The notes beneath the pieces are model-generated. The model saw only the letters and a list, made by a program, of their open reading frames with translations, did no database searches and was not told where the DNA came from. A program made the translations under genes and the position numbers. Below, piece by piece: positions 1 through 8,159 of a DNA stretch of 64,000 bases; the first letter of the stretch is position 1, and every line of letters begins with the position of its first letter. The DNA comes from Leptolyngbya ohadii IS1 (GTDB lineage: Bacteria; Cyanobacteriota; Cyanobacteriia; Elainellales; Elainellaceae). The stretch lies in contig NZ_NKFP01000006.1 of NCBI RefSeq assembly GCF_002215035.1, forward strand, positions 137,083-201,082, in the 5' to 3' direction.

Positions 1-300
1 GCCGCTCATATTCACCCCAAACTCCAGCGATACCTTTTGAACCTCTCCCACTGCCAGATTGCGAAAGGCATTCAGCGTATAGGCAGTATAGGTACGAACC
101 GTAGTCTGAATTGCCTTAAACCGCTCATCGGGCGTGAGAGAAGGACTGCCAAAAATCTGGCGAGACATGCCTTTGCCGCCGCCCCGCGTCACTTCCTCGG
201 ATTCTTCCTGTGCCGACTCATCGGAGACGATGCCTGCCTCGATCGCCTCAATGTAAATCATCGTGCCGTCGCTGAGTTGAATTGGAACGAGTTGCGCCAT
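1..300 (-). CDS. TCD (trypsin-co-occurring domain) family protein, 3' part beyond window
   Basis: This is an open frame of 100 codons on the minus strand that starts at the ATG at 300 and runs off the left edge. It begins MAQLVPIQLSDGTMIYIEA, continues with an acidic stretch and a Gly-rich turn, and ends within a segment like YTAYTLNAFRNLAVGEVQKV and SLEFGVNMSG. This pattern matches the small CU044_2847/TCD family as I remember it, a domain found beside trypsin-like proteases and other parts of conflict or signalling systems. The partner protein, if any, lies outside the window. The function is unknown; the family call is by recall of the pattern only. Confidence 0.7.
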   Translation of the reverse strand, partial: MAQLVPIQLSDGTMIYIEAIEAGIVSDESAQEESEEVTRGGGKGMSRQIFGSPSLTPDERFKAIQTTVRTYTAYTLNAFRNLAVGEVQKVSLEFGVNMSG

Positions 301-365
301 AGAGAATTTTCCTGCCAAGTAGAATACACCTGAAGTTAAGAGGATTAAGAGTCGTGCCGCTCTGA

Positions 366-429
366 ACCGCCCCCCTAATCTTCCAATTATTTCTTTCCGC
401 TCCTCAGGAGCGAGGGGGGAACCGAGCCA
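366..429 (+). repeat. folded intergenic repeat (CCCCCTAA...GGGGGAACCGAGCC type)
   Basis: An outer C-rich arm (cgcccccctaat) pairs with a G-rich arm (gaggggggaaccgag), and an inner hairpin CGCTCCTcAGGAGCG sits between. The same design recurs at 1461-1525, 49718-49777 and 62051-62114, with fragments elsewhere in the window. Confidence 0.7.
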
Positions 430-513
430 ATGCAAATATTCCCTGTGCAATAGGAGAACTATCCATTTCAAGTGTCCTCCCTGCGCTTCGATCGGCACAA
501 GTGGGAGTCTTCT

Positions 514-630
514 GGTGTCCGGGTTCTACCTGGATAAGGGTCGGATGCGGCTCTGCCGCTGATTAGTGCTAGAGGAACAGGGGAGGCAGAGCCTCCACAA
601 AATATTCCAACGCAGAGCATTGGAACGAGG
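514..630 (-). repeat. multi-hairpin dispersed repeat, copy 1
   Basis: This copy contains consecutive short palindromes: GCGGCTCTGCCGC, GGAGGCAGAGCCTCC and CCAACGCAGAGCATTGG. It is the reverse complement of the arrangement at 53835-53943 and 59621-59735. Flanking sequence differs between copies, so this is a dispersed element and not a segmental duplication. Confidence 0.75.
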
Positions 631-694
631 AAAAAATGATTGCTTAATCAGAGATAGATATCTAGCGATCGCCTTCCACAGCAATCCTTGATTC

Positions 695-1354
695 CTACCG
701 TCGCCGCTCCTGAAGCTTGCGATAGACCTGCCGGATATCAACTTTGTGGTGCGCCAGGGCAACCAGCGTGTGATAAAGCAGATCTGCTACCTCTCCGGCG
801 ATCGCTTCCGGGTCGTCGTCCTTAAACGCCATCACCACTTCCGCCGACTCTTCGCCAATTTTCTTGAGGATCTTGTTATCCCCACCTGCCAGCAGCTTGC
901 AAGTATAGGAATCGGGATTGGGGTTGTCCCGCCGATCGCAAATCACCTCAAACACCTGAGACAGGGTATCGGCAGGGGGAGGCTGAATCTGACCGTCAAC
1001 TTGGTGGAAGCAGCTCCGTTCTCCCGTATGACAGGCAATATCACCCTGCTGCTCAACCGTGACTAAAATCGCGTCGCTATCGCAGTCGTAGCGAATCGTC
1101 TTGACCTGCTGCAAATGTCCGGAAGTTGCGCCTTTATGCCAGAGTTCAGATCGCGATCGGCTCCAGAACCAGGTTTCGCCCGTCTCCAGGGTTTTTTGCA
1201 GCGATTCTCGATTCATCCACGCCATCATCAGCACCGTGCCATCCAGGTAGTCCTGCACGATCGCCGGAACAAGTCCCTGGTCGTTGTAGCGAATCTGGTC
1301 AAGGGGAATTGCGAGGGGGGAAGGTGGGATAGAAGACGATTGAGTGGGAGACAT
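695..1354 (-). CDS. hisI: bifunctional phosphoribosyl-AMP cyclohydrolase / phosphoribosyl-ATP pyrophosphatase (HisIE)
   Basis: The 219-residue protein catalyses steps two and three of histidine synthesis in the cytosol. The N-terminal cyclohydrolase part (about residues 18-120) has the YDCDSD and CHTGERSCF metal-binding cysteines and the [14 protein letters not shown] substrate loop. The C-terminal pyrophosphatase part (about 128-219) has [12 protein letters not shown] and [13 protein letters not shown], typical of the MazG-like HisE fold. The fused order and total length are normal for cyanobacteria. The start is the ATG at 1354. No other his gene is nearby, consistent with the scattered his genes usual in this phylum. 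Confidence 0.95.
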   Translation of the reverse strand: MSPTQSSSIPPSPLAIPLDQIRYNDQGLVPAIVQDYLDGTVLMMAWMNRESLQKTLETGETWFWSRSRSELWHKGATSGHLQQVKTIRYDCDSDAILVTVEQQGDIACHTGERSCFHQVDGQIQPPPADTLSQVFEVICDRRDNPNPDSYTCKLLAGGDNKILKKIGEESAEVVMAFKDDDPEAIAGEVADLLYHTLVALAHHKVDIRQVYRKLQERRR

Positions 1355-1460
1355 TGGAAAATCTGGCTGAAGCCGCGTTTAAGATCAATGTCTATTATCG
1401 GGGGAGACGACCGCTTCGCGCAGCCGCCTCTGTCGGATCGCTTTCTGCGAATCTTGCTCC

Positions 1461-1525
1461 GAGCCGCCCCCTAACCCCCATCTATTTCTTTCCGCTCCTG
1501 AGGAGCGAGTGGGGGAACCGAACCA
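1461..1525 (+). repeat. folded intergenic repeat, second copy
   Basis: It has the same layout as 366-429: CCCCCTAACCCCC arm, inner CGCTCCTgAGGAGCG hairpin, then GTGGGGGAACCGAACC arm. It lies just upstream of the PfkB kinase gene. Confidence 0.7.
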
Positions 1526-1559
1526 TAGAATTGAGCAACTTTGTCAAACGATTAACTGC

Positions 1560-2471
1560 ATGGCACGGGGATTATTTGTTGGACTGGTGACGCTGGACTT
1601 AATTTATCTGCTGGAAGATTTGCCCGATCGCAATCAGAAGCAGGTGGCTCTGGATTACGCAGCAGCGGCGGGAGGTCCGGCAACGAATGCGGCGGTGACG
1701 TTTGGCTATTTGGGGAATCAAGCGCAGGGGTTGAGCGTCCTGGGATCGCATCCGATTCGCGAACTCATTCTGGCAGATGTGCAGTCCTGGGGAGTCTCGA
1801 TCGCCGATTTGCAGCCCGATCGGGTTGAACCGCCTCCTACTTCCTCGATTCTGGTGACGCGATCGACCGGAGAACGGGCAGTTATTTCCCTCAATGCCGT
1901 ACAGTCCCAGGCGCAGCCCCCCGCGATTCCGCCGGACATTTTGACCGATGTGGACATTGTGCTGATCGACGGACACCAAATGACCGTAGGGGAAACGATC
2001 GCTCAGCAAGCCAGAGCCAAAGGAATTCCGATCGTGATTGATGGGGGAAGCTGGAAACCGGGATTCGATCGGGTGTTGCCCTACGCCGATGCCGTGATTT
2101 GCTCTGCTAATTTTCGTCCGCCGGGATGTGAAAGCATTTCTGCTGTGCTGGATTACCTGGAAGCGCTAGGAATTCCCCACCTTGCCGTGACGCAGGGAGA
2201 GCAGCCGATCGTCTATCGCAGTGGGGGGAAGTCGGGCGAAATTACAATCCCTCCAGTGAAAACGATCGATACGCTGGGCGCAGGGGATGTGTTTCATGGG
2301 GCGTTCTGCCATTTCAGCTTGCAGTCTCATCTTTTCCCCGCTGGGGACTCCGCTAACTTCGTAAAAGTCTTGACCCAGGCAGCTCAGATTGCCAGTCTTG
2401 CCTGCACTGCGTTTGGGACGCGATCGTGGATGCAGCAGCCCCCTCAATTGCCTAGCGCTGGGGAACTTTAA
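1560..2471 (+). CDS. PfkB/ribokinase-family carbohydrate kinase
   Basis: The ATP-dependent sugar kinase fold is shown by AAAGGPATNAAVTFGYLG near the N-terminus (PfkB signature 1 region) and by DTLGAGDVFHGAF near the C-terminus, the anion-hole and catalytic-Asp signature. I chose the ATG at 1560 (MARGLFVGLVTLDLIYLL), because family members begin directly with this first beta strand; a GTG-type or upstream frame starting at 1509 would add 17 residues encoded by a dispersed repeat. That gives 303 residues, a normal length. The substrate cannot be read from the sequence; ribokinase, fructokinase and adenosine-kinase-like roles are all possible. It is convergent with nothing and is followed by a tRNA gene. 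Confidence 0.9.
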   Translation: MARGLFVGLVTLDLIYLLEDLPDRNQKQVALDYAAAAGGPATNAAVTFGYLGNQAQGLSVLGSHPIRELILADVQSWGVSIADLQPDRVEPPPTSSILVTRSTGERAVISLNAVQSQAQPPAIPPDILTDVDIVLIDGHQMTVGETIAQQARAKGIPIVIDGGSWKPGFDRVLPYADAVICSANFRPPGCESISAVLDYLEALGIPHLAVTQGEQPIVYRSGGKSGEITIPPVKTIDTLGAGDVFHGAFCHFSLQSHLFPAGDSANFVKVLTQAAQIASLACTAFGTRSWMQQPPQLPSAGEL

Positions 2472-2521
2472 AAAAGTATGCAGTCGATTTGTAAGAAGCT
2501 GCTATAGTAAGAGTGGTGCGA

Positions 2522-2594
2522 GGGCATGTAGCTCAGTGGATAGAGCATCAGATTCCGGTTCTGAGGGTCGGGGGTTCGAGTCCCTCCATGCTCG
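2522..2594 (+). tRNA. tRNA-Arg (anticodon CCG)
   Basis: The 73-nt cloverleaf folds with acceptor stem GGGCATG/CATGCTC (one G-T pair), D arm GCTC...GAGC, anticodon stem TCAGA/TCTGA with loop TTCCGGT, and a T arm with TTCGAGT. The anticodon is CCG, reading the arginine codon CGG. The CCA end is not encoded. Confidence 0.95.
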
Positions 2595-2618
2595 TACATT
2601 ATTTTAAGTACTTCATTT

Positions 2619-5576
2619 TTAAAGTCCCATTGGCGCGATCGGTTCAATATCCGGATCACTGCCGCCGACTTGATTCGTGCGAAGCACCCACACAGAGGCT
2701 CCCTGGCGGGTAAACGATCGGGCGATCGCATCGCTGGCAACGCGGGGCAACATGGTGCGCCAGCTTCCCAATCCGGTGAGCAGTTGTCTAATAGGGCTGT
2801 CTTCCATACTGCTTCCCAGCCGTTCCTGATGTTCTTTCCAGTCGGCGCGTGCCATGCCAAAGGGTAGTAAGTCCCGCTTAAGGGAATAGCCGAGTCGTTC
2901 AAGCTGTTTGAGCTGGCTGGCAATTTCCGGGTGGGTTTGCATCCAGTGACGCAGTTCGGAATTGGAGTGCGAGGAAGCCACCATGTTGCGCAGAGCAGCG
3001 TAGAGTGCCTGATTCGAGTCCTGGGCACAGTTGTTGGCGGGTCCGACGTAGGTTGCGCCTGTGCCGTCGCCAATCCGGTAGCGTGCCATCATCAAGTCAA
3101 GCTGTTCGACGACGCGATCGAGCGGGGACAATTGCTTGGCGTTAATTGCATAATATCCGGTAAAGCTGTCCAGCTTAATCAGCAAATCACAGACCGGACG
3201 GATGCCCAAAAATCCCCACTGGCGATCGCCCATGTAGCTCGTCCAGTGATGCCGACAGGAAAGCAAGCCACTGCCGTTGTGGGCGTAAACCTGATAGTAA
3301 ACAAGGTCAAACTGAAGCTCATCGGCTAACGGTTCGCGCACTACTTCTGCCGTACCGTAGGAGAAATGCCCGAAGTAGACTGGACCCTGTGCCGCCGGTT
3401 CTCGCTTTTTGCCGCCAATGCCGCCGTAGTTGTGAACGAGCAATGCTCGCGTTCCTTCTGTCCATTCGGCAATGCCTGCCCGGTGCCCGTGGGTTTTAAG
3501 CAGCGTCGCGGATACGGTTCCCTTCTTTGCCTCCAGATTGCTCCAGGACTCTGTTTTCAGGTAGTTCATCGCCGCCTTTGCGCCCACAATTTCCCGACCG
3601 GGCTGGAGCTGAAACAGGGCACGGGGAGCGATCGCCTGCACCACAAATTGTCCCGATCGATTCACTGCGCCGTAAATGTACCATCCGCTTTCGTTACAGG
3701 GCGATCGTTCTAAATCCTTTGTACTGGAGGCAGAAATATCATTACCGTCGGGAATCACCTGGGGCAGTAAAACCCTGTCTTCCTCTCCATCAAATTGCCG
3801 GGATGAAGAATTAAAGTGTCGCACGCGATAAAGTTGACCGATCGATCTTTTTTCTGCCGACTCAACTTCTAGCGGTTCAATAAACTGCACCAGCGCATAG
3901 TATTGTCCTGCAATCTTTGTGGGACATTCGGCAATATAAATGTTTAAACCAGAATCCTCTGAGATACCTGCTGCGGTTTCTTCTGTTGTTTCTTCTGTCG
4001 TTTCTTTTGTTGTTTCTTTTAGCGTTCCGGCGATCGTTCCTGCAATCGTAACATCACCCGTTAGCATTACCTGCATATCGTCCAGCGGACGCGCACCCGC
4101 CAGCGATTCCAGGGGATCGACCAGTCGCCAGCCGTTCAGCCGTTCGGGGTGAATAATGCCTTGCTTCAGGCTCAGCCGCGCATCGTCGTTAAAGTGAACG
4201 TCCCGCAGCACGGATCGATTTCTTGCCTTCAGTGCCGGATCATTCTTCCAGCGCAGCCTGACCGTTTTGCCAACCCAATCCCGGTAGGCATCAGGCGCAT
4301 GATGCACCTCAAACCAGACGCTTCCCTGCTGGCGTTCCTCCGGCTTTGGCAGAATTAACCGTCCGACCCAGGGGGCGATCGATCGATAGTTTCGTGAAGG
4401 AGGGAAAGGCTGAATGGGATAGTAGCTCGGATGGTTAAACGCGCCGACCTGATAGCGTTCGTAGTTGCCAACCTGGGGCGTAGGCAAAGTTTCCGGGGGA
4501 GGCAGTTCGCCCTTCAAAATGCCCGATACCCAATCGACCGTATTTTGCAGATTGCTGCGTCCGTCCGGCAGAAACGCCTGGGAATCCATTACGCCACCCG
4601 GATTCTGATGCCCGACCGTCTTTCCCAGCGACAGCAGACTGATCTGCCCATGCTTCTTCGTCCGGTTCCAGTAGGACAGCATAAACAGCTTCCAGCGACG
4701 GGGAAACAGAATCGCGCCCAACCGCTGCACAGTATCCCGATCGCCCGCCAGATGGTAGATATGCTCCAGCTTCAAGCTGTTGTTGCGTCCGCAGAAGACA
4801 CCGCCTAGGGAAATCACATCGATCGGTGCGTTCAGTGCTTCCTTCAGCAACGGAGCCGACCCCATCGAGATTTGCCCGCCGCCGCTAAAGCCCACGAGCG
4901 TTACCGGAATGCCGCTGCCCGGCTGATAGCCATAGTTAACCAGACTGTTGTACATGAGCTGCGCCATGCCCCGGTTATAGATAGGACCGTAGCGCAAATC
5001 CGCTGAGACAGAGACCGTCAGCATATTGCGGATGTTGATTAAAAAGCCCAGGACATTTCCCGGTTTTCGCAGACGCATCTGATCCGCCAATCGCCAGAAC
5101 CAGGCAAAGGGACGATCGCTCGTCAGGGATCGATTCAGCACCGAGTAGGGCATAATGCCGCGAATAATTGCAATGTCATCGGGTAGCGCCTTCGCCAGCG
5201 CATCCAAAAATTCCTCTCCCTCCGGCATATAGGTAAAGTCTGCCTGTCCAATGCCGTCCAGATAAATCACATAGCGGGAAATTGTTTCATTCGGGGCGAT
5301 CGGATGTTGCAGCGTCACCGGAGACAGGTTGGTTTCAACCGAATCGCCATACCAGCCAGCCCACCAGCCCAGAGCCTCCAGCGGACTCAGCAGCGAAGCC
5401 GCCACGATCGCCAGCAGTCCCACTATCGCTAGCTTGACCAGCAGCCGAGTAGAAGTATCCAGTGCCAGAAATGCCCGCTCGATGAAGGATGCAACCGACG
5501 GAAAGAAAAATGCCGCGACACCGGCAAGCAGAACCAGTCCAAACAGCAACCAAATCTTTTTCATGATTTTTTTCAT
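2619..5576 (-). CDS. large membrane-anchored alpha/beta-hydrolase-like protein
   Basis: The 985-residue protein starts with a positively charged signal or anchor (MKKIMKKIWLLFGLVLLAG) and a second hydrophobic segment at about residues 40-68. A lipase-like core follows: YVIYLDGIGQADFTYMPEGE, then VTLVGFSGGGQIS near residue 225, with the G-x-S-x-G nucleophile elbow. The middle of the protein is unassigned and contains a short KETTKETTEETTEET repeat. The C-terminal part has YVGPANNCAQDSNQALYAAL. Similar long cyanobacterial proteins are sometimes labelled CAAX protease, but I see no CPBP motif here. The stop of the upstream YIP1 gene is only 11 bp away, so the two are probably co-transcribed. The substrate is unknown. 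Confidence 0.75.
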   Translation of the reverse strand: MKKIMKKIWLLFGLVLLAGVAAFFFPSVASFIERAFLALDTSTRLLVKLAIVGLLAIVAASLLSPLEALGWWAGWYGDSVETNLSPVTLQHPIAPNETISRYVIYLDGIGQADFTYMPEGEEFLDALAKALPDDIAIIRGIMPYSVLNRSLTSDRPFAWFWRLADQMRLRKPGNVLGFLINIRNMLTVSVSADLRYGPIYNRGMAQLMYNSLVNYGYQPGSGIPVTLVGFSGGGQISMGSAPLLKEALNAPIDVISLGGVFCGRNNSLKLEHIYHLAGDRDTVQRLGAILFPRRWKLFMLSYWNRTKKHGQISLLSLGKTVGHQNPGGVMDSQAFLPDGRSNLQNTVDWVSGILKGELPPPETLPTPQVGNYERYQVGAFNHPSYYPIQPFPPSRNYRSIAPWVGRLILPKPEERQQGSVWFEVHHAPDAYRDWVGKTVRLRWKNDPALKARNRSVLRDVHFNDDARLSLKQGIIHPERLNGWRLVDPLESLAGARPLDDMQVMLTGDVTIAGTIAGTLKETTKETTEETTEETAAGISEDSGLNIYIAECPTKIAGQYYALVQFIEPLEVESAEKRSIGQLYRVRHFNSSSRQFDGEEDRVLLPQVIPDGNDISASSTKDLERSPCNESGWYIYGAVNRSGQFVVQAIAPRALFQLQPGREIVGAKAAMNYLKTESWSNLEAKKGTVSATLLKTHGHRAGIAEWTEGTRALLVHNYGGIGGKKREPAAQGPVYFGHFSYGTAEVVREPLADELQFDLVYYQVYAHNGSGLLSCRHHWTSYMGDRQWGFLGIRPVCDLLIKLDSFTGYYAINAKQLSPLDRVVEQLDLMMARYRIGDGTGATYVGPANNCAQDSNQALYAALRNMVASSHSNSELRHWMQTHPEIASQLKQLERLGYSLKRDLLPFGMARADWKEHQERLGSSMEDSPIRQLLTGLGSWRTMLPRVASDAIARSFTRQGASVWVLRTNQVGGSDPDIEPIAPMGL

Positions 5577-5587
5577 AGCTGGACTCG

Positions 5588-6316
5588 CTACTGCCTCGGT
5601 GGCGTTTGAAAACCGCCCTGCATCATTTGCTCAACCTGCTTCAAATCCGTCACCAGATCCACCCCCGCAACCCGATTCGAGAGCCATTGCCCGATCGCGC
5701 TGACCGGACGACCGATCGTGCGCTGCAAGATTTCCAGCACCAGCCAGCCCAGAAAACCACAGACTAAAGCCTGCTCTACGCTCAACCGAAGCGAGATCGC
5801 CAGCCCCGTCAGCAACGCCAAAAAGCTCCAGATCGACAGCAGGACGCTAATCGGCACGCCAAAATAGGGCAGCGCCACCAGAAAGCCAAAGAGCTGCGGC
5901 GCATAGGCATATCCCAAGGTGCGATAGACATGCTCCAGGGAAACAGCGGGCGGAAACAGTACATTTTTCACTGCCCAGGTACTGATCGCCCAAAACAAAT
6001 AGCCGATCGCAAATAGAAAACTCGCAATCACCAAACTCAGGACAAACCGAATCGGCTTCACCCGATTGACGAACAGAATAATGCTCTGCCCGATCGCCTG
6101 CGATAGTCCGGCAAACAGAACAATATAGAACGCGCCACGGGACGACAGCGGCAGGGTTTGAATCTGCTGAAAGGTCTCTGTGTTGAGGGTAATCGATCCC
6201 CACACAAGCTGCCAAAACAGGTCTAAAGCAGTTTCACGCATGATAGACGCAGGAGAAAGAAGAGAGTTGAGCGCAGGCGATCGCGATTCAATTGCAATCT
6301 CGCCGCTCACTGCCAA
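5588..6316 (-). CDS. YIP1-family integral membrane protein
   Basis: About five hydrophobic segments span the protein, for example GAFYIVLFAGLSQAIGQSII, FVLSLVIASFLFAIGYLFWA and FLVALPYFGVPISVLLSIWS. The MRETALDLFWQLVWGSITLN start-like segment and overall plan match bacterial YIP1-domain proteins, whose function is unknown. Two starts are possible: TTG at 6316, preceded closely by AAGGGG, or ATG at 6241, which fits the usual family N-terminus but lacks a Shine-Dalgarno sequence. The gene is followed 11 bp later by the large hydrolase-like gene, suggesting an operon at the membrane. Confidence 0.75.
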   Translation of the reverse strand: MAVSGEIAIESRSPALNSLLSPASIMRETALDLFWQLVWGSITLNTETFQQIQTLPLSSRGAFYIVLFAGLSQAIGQSIILFVNRVKPIRFVLSLVIASFLFAIGYLFWAISTWAVKNVLFPPAVSLEHVYRTLGYAYAPQLFGFLVALPYFGVPISVLLSIWSFLALLTGLAISLRLSVEQALVCGFLGWLVLEILQRTIGRPVSAIGQWLSNRVAGVDLVTDLKQVEQMMQGGFQTPPRQ

Positions 6317-6414
6317 TTTTCCCCTTAGTCTGCCTTACCTTATATAAATCAACCGGGGATCTTCAGGAATCTAAAACCCCTCAGAAAAGACTCAGCGCAA
6401 TTTCCGATCGCCCC

Positions 6415-7080
6415 TCAAGACCTTAACGCCGCCCGCTCGATCGCCCTGGGATAAATTAAATGCTCCTGCTCCTGAATCCGCTGATGCAGGGTTTCGGCGG
6501 TGTCATCCTCCAGGACGGGAATGGCTGCCTGCATAATAATCGCGCCGCTGTCTACCTCCGGGATCACATAGTGCACCGTACAGCCTGTGATCCTCACCCC
6601 TGCGGCTAATGCCTGCTCCACCGCATGAACTCCGGGAAAGCTGGGCAGCAAACTGGGATGAATATTCAAAATCCGATGGGGAAATGCCTCAATCAGAACG
6701 GGGGTTACGATTCGCATCCAGCCTGCCATGATCACCCAGTCCACCTGATACTGACGCAGCCGGGAAACGATCGCCTCATCCAGTGCCTCACGGCTGGGAA
6801 AGTCCTTGTGGTTCAGCAGATGCCTGGGAATCTTCCAGCGATCGGCGCGTTCTGCGGCTTTAATGTCCGGCTTGTTATAAATCAGCACTTCAATTTGCGC
6901 GTGAAGCTGACCGTCAGCAATTGCCTGGGCGATCGACTCCAGATTGCTGCCGTTGCCGGATGCCATAACTCCCAAGCGCAGCGGAGCATCAAACGATCGG
7001 CGGGATAACCCCTGGGATGATTCGATCGGCGGAGAAACCAGGCTTTGAGCAGCAGAAACAGATGCAGCAGAGACAGACAT
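6415..7080 (-). CDS. purN: phosphoribosylglycinamide formyltransferase
   Basis: PurN transfers the formyl group of 10-formyl-THF to GAR in purine synthesis. The sequence shows the glycine-rich phosphate loop ASGNGSNLESIAQAI, the catalytic Asn-His region NIHPSLLPSFPGVHAVEQAL, and the conserved THxxxxxxD-type element TGCTVHYVIPEVDSGAIIMQ. The 221 residues exceed the usual ~200 because of a low-complexity N-terminal tail of about 35 residues (Ser/Ala-rich); a later start is conceivable but no internal ATG precedes the core except Met39. Confidence 0.95.
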   Translation of the reverse strand: MSVSAASVSAAQSLVSPPIESSQGLSRRSFDAPLRLGVMASGNGSNLESIAQAIADGQLHAQIEVLIYNKPDIKAAERADRWKIPRHLLNHKDFPSREALDEAIVSRLRQYQVDWVIMAGWMRIVTPVLIEAFPHRILNIHPSLLPSFPGVHAVEQALAAGVRITGCTVHYVIPEVDSGAIIMQAAIPVLEDDTAETLHQRIQEQEHLIYPRAIERAALRS

Positions 7081-7211
7081 AGCGCAAGAACAAGAAATTC
7101 ACGTCAAATTGGCTTACCTAGCCTATCAAAGATTTTCTTGATGATAAGAATAGAAAAATTCCGAATATTTTAGAAAATCGTATCAGGAGAGACAGTTTAA
7201 CGCTCTCTGGC

Positions 7212-7233
7212 TGCATACAGTACTCTGTATACA
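7212..7233. promoter_or_regulatory. palindrome, candidate operator of the GntR regulator
   Basis: TGCATACAG, spacer TACT, CTGTATACA form an inverted repeat matching at 8 of 9 positions, 109 bp before the start of the FCD/GntR gene at 7343. FCD-subgroup GntR proteins often bind GTATAC-centred palindromes, so autoregulation is a reasonable guess; no experiment is implied. Confidence 0.45.
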
Positions 7234-7342
7234 AACTGCTTCCTCCTCAAGTAAGACTTCTATAGTTTGGAATAGTTTCGAGCTGCAAAAAGCCGCTTCA
7301 TACCGATCGTCACAAGTCTCAACAAGACTTTAGACTTTACCC

Positions 7343-8062
7343 ATGAACCTTTCCGCTCCCCCGATTCAGCGCAGCAAATCCCTGCATCAGCAGACCTACG
7401 AGGCACTGCGATCGAGCATTCTTTCGGGTCGGTTAGCACCGGGCGATCGATTGGTGGAAACCCAATTAGCACAGCAGCTTCAGGTCAGCCGGACTCCGAT
7501 TCGGGAAGCCATGCGGCAGCTTCAGCGGGAAGGGTTGGTGAAGGCAGATGGTAGCGGCGGACTGCGGGTAACAGCAATTTCTGTGCTAGATGCAATGCAG
7601 CTTTACGACTGTCGGCTTGCGCTAGAGGAGTTGTCGGTGGTGGAAGCCTGCAAACATGCAACCCAAAACCAAATCGATCGCCTGGCATACTATGTCACCG
7701 AGGCAGAGGATTTGCTGACGCTGAAAAATACCCAATCCCTCAGTTCCGAGGCGCAAACCGATCAGCTTCTCGATCTGGACTACCACTTTCATCGCCTGAT
7801 AGCAGAAGGGGCAAACAATCCCTGGCTGGTCTTTCTACTCGATCAGGTATTCGACAAAATGGCACTCCTGCGAATGGAAACCACGCGCCACGATCCGGGA
7901 GTTCTGGAAGTGCGGCTGGAACATCGGCAAATCTATCAGGCAATCGCCCAACGCGATCGATCTGCGGCAGCAGAGGCAATTCAGTCTCATTTGACTGCCA
8001 GCAAGGTGAGGGTGATTCAAAGTATCAAGGATTTGCATCCTGAGGCAGAACCACCCCCCTAG
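7343..8062 (+). CDS. GntR-family transcriptional regulator, FadR/FCD subgroup
   Basis: The 239-residue protein has an N-terminal winged helix (about residues 12-75: TYEALRSSILSGRLAPGDRL, VETQLAQQLQVSRTPIREAM) followed by an all-helical FCD ligand domain with the metal-site pattern D...H...H (LDLDYHFHRLIAEGANNPWL and later LEHRQIYQAI, IQSHLTASK). It stands first in a rightward cluster with an M20 amidohydrolase and a four-gene ABC importer, so it most likely controls uptake and breakdown of that substrate, which may also be its ligand. A palindrome lies upstream at 7212-7233. Confidence 0.9.
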   Translation: MNLSAPPIQRSKSLHQQTYEALRSSILSGRLAPGDRLVETQLAQQLQVSRTPIREAMRQLQREGLVKADGSGGLRVTAISVLDAMQLYDCRLALEELSVVEACKHATQNQIDRLAYYVTEAEDLLTLKNTQSLSSEAQTDQLLDLDYHFHRLIAEGANNPWLVFLLDQVFDKMALLRMETTRHDPGVLEVRLEHRQIYQAIAQRDRSAAAEAIQSHLTASKVRVIQSIKDLHPEAEPPP

Positions 8063-8159
8063 CTCCCCAATTCTGGAACTATTCCATGCTTGAGGCAGGA
8101 AAACGGCAGCCAATCAGGTCAAAGGTAGAAGGTTAGAGGTAGGTAGAAGGTCAGAGCTA

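Larger units (their letters stand above)
301..694. other. intergenic region with two dispersed repeats, no gene seen
   Basis: This gap holds a folded repeat at about 366-429 and a multi-hairpin repeat at about 514-630, described separately. I see no convincing coding sequence or terminator. It contains the promoter of the leftward gene ending at 300. Confidence 0.6.

Noticed and set aside
2468-3073. Minus-strand frame of 201 codons over the tRNA and the 3' end of the large hydrolase-like gene
   Set aside because: It lies across a tRNA gene and in another frame of a well-supported gene, so it is a shadow frame.
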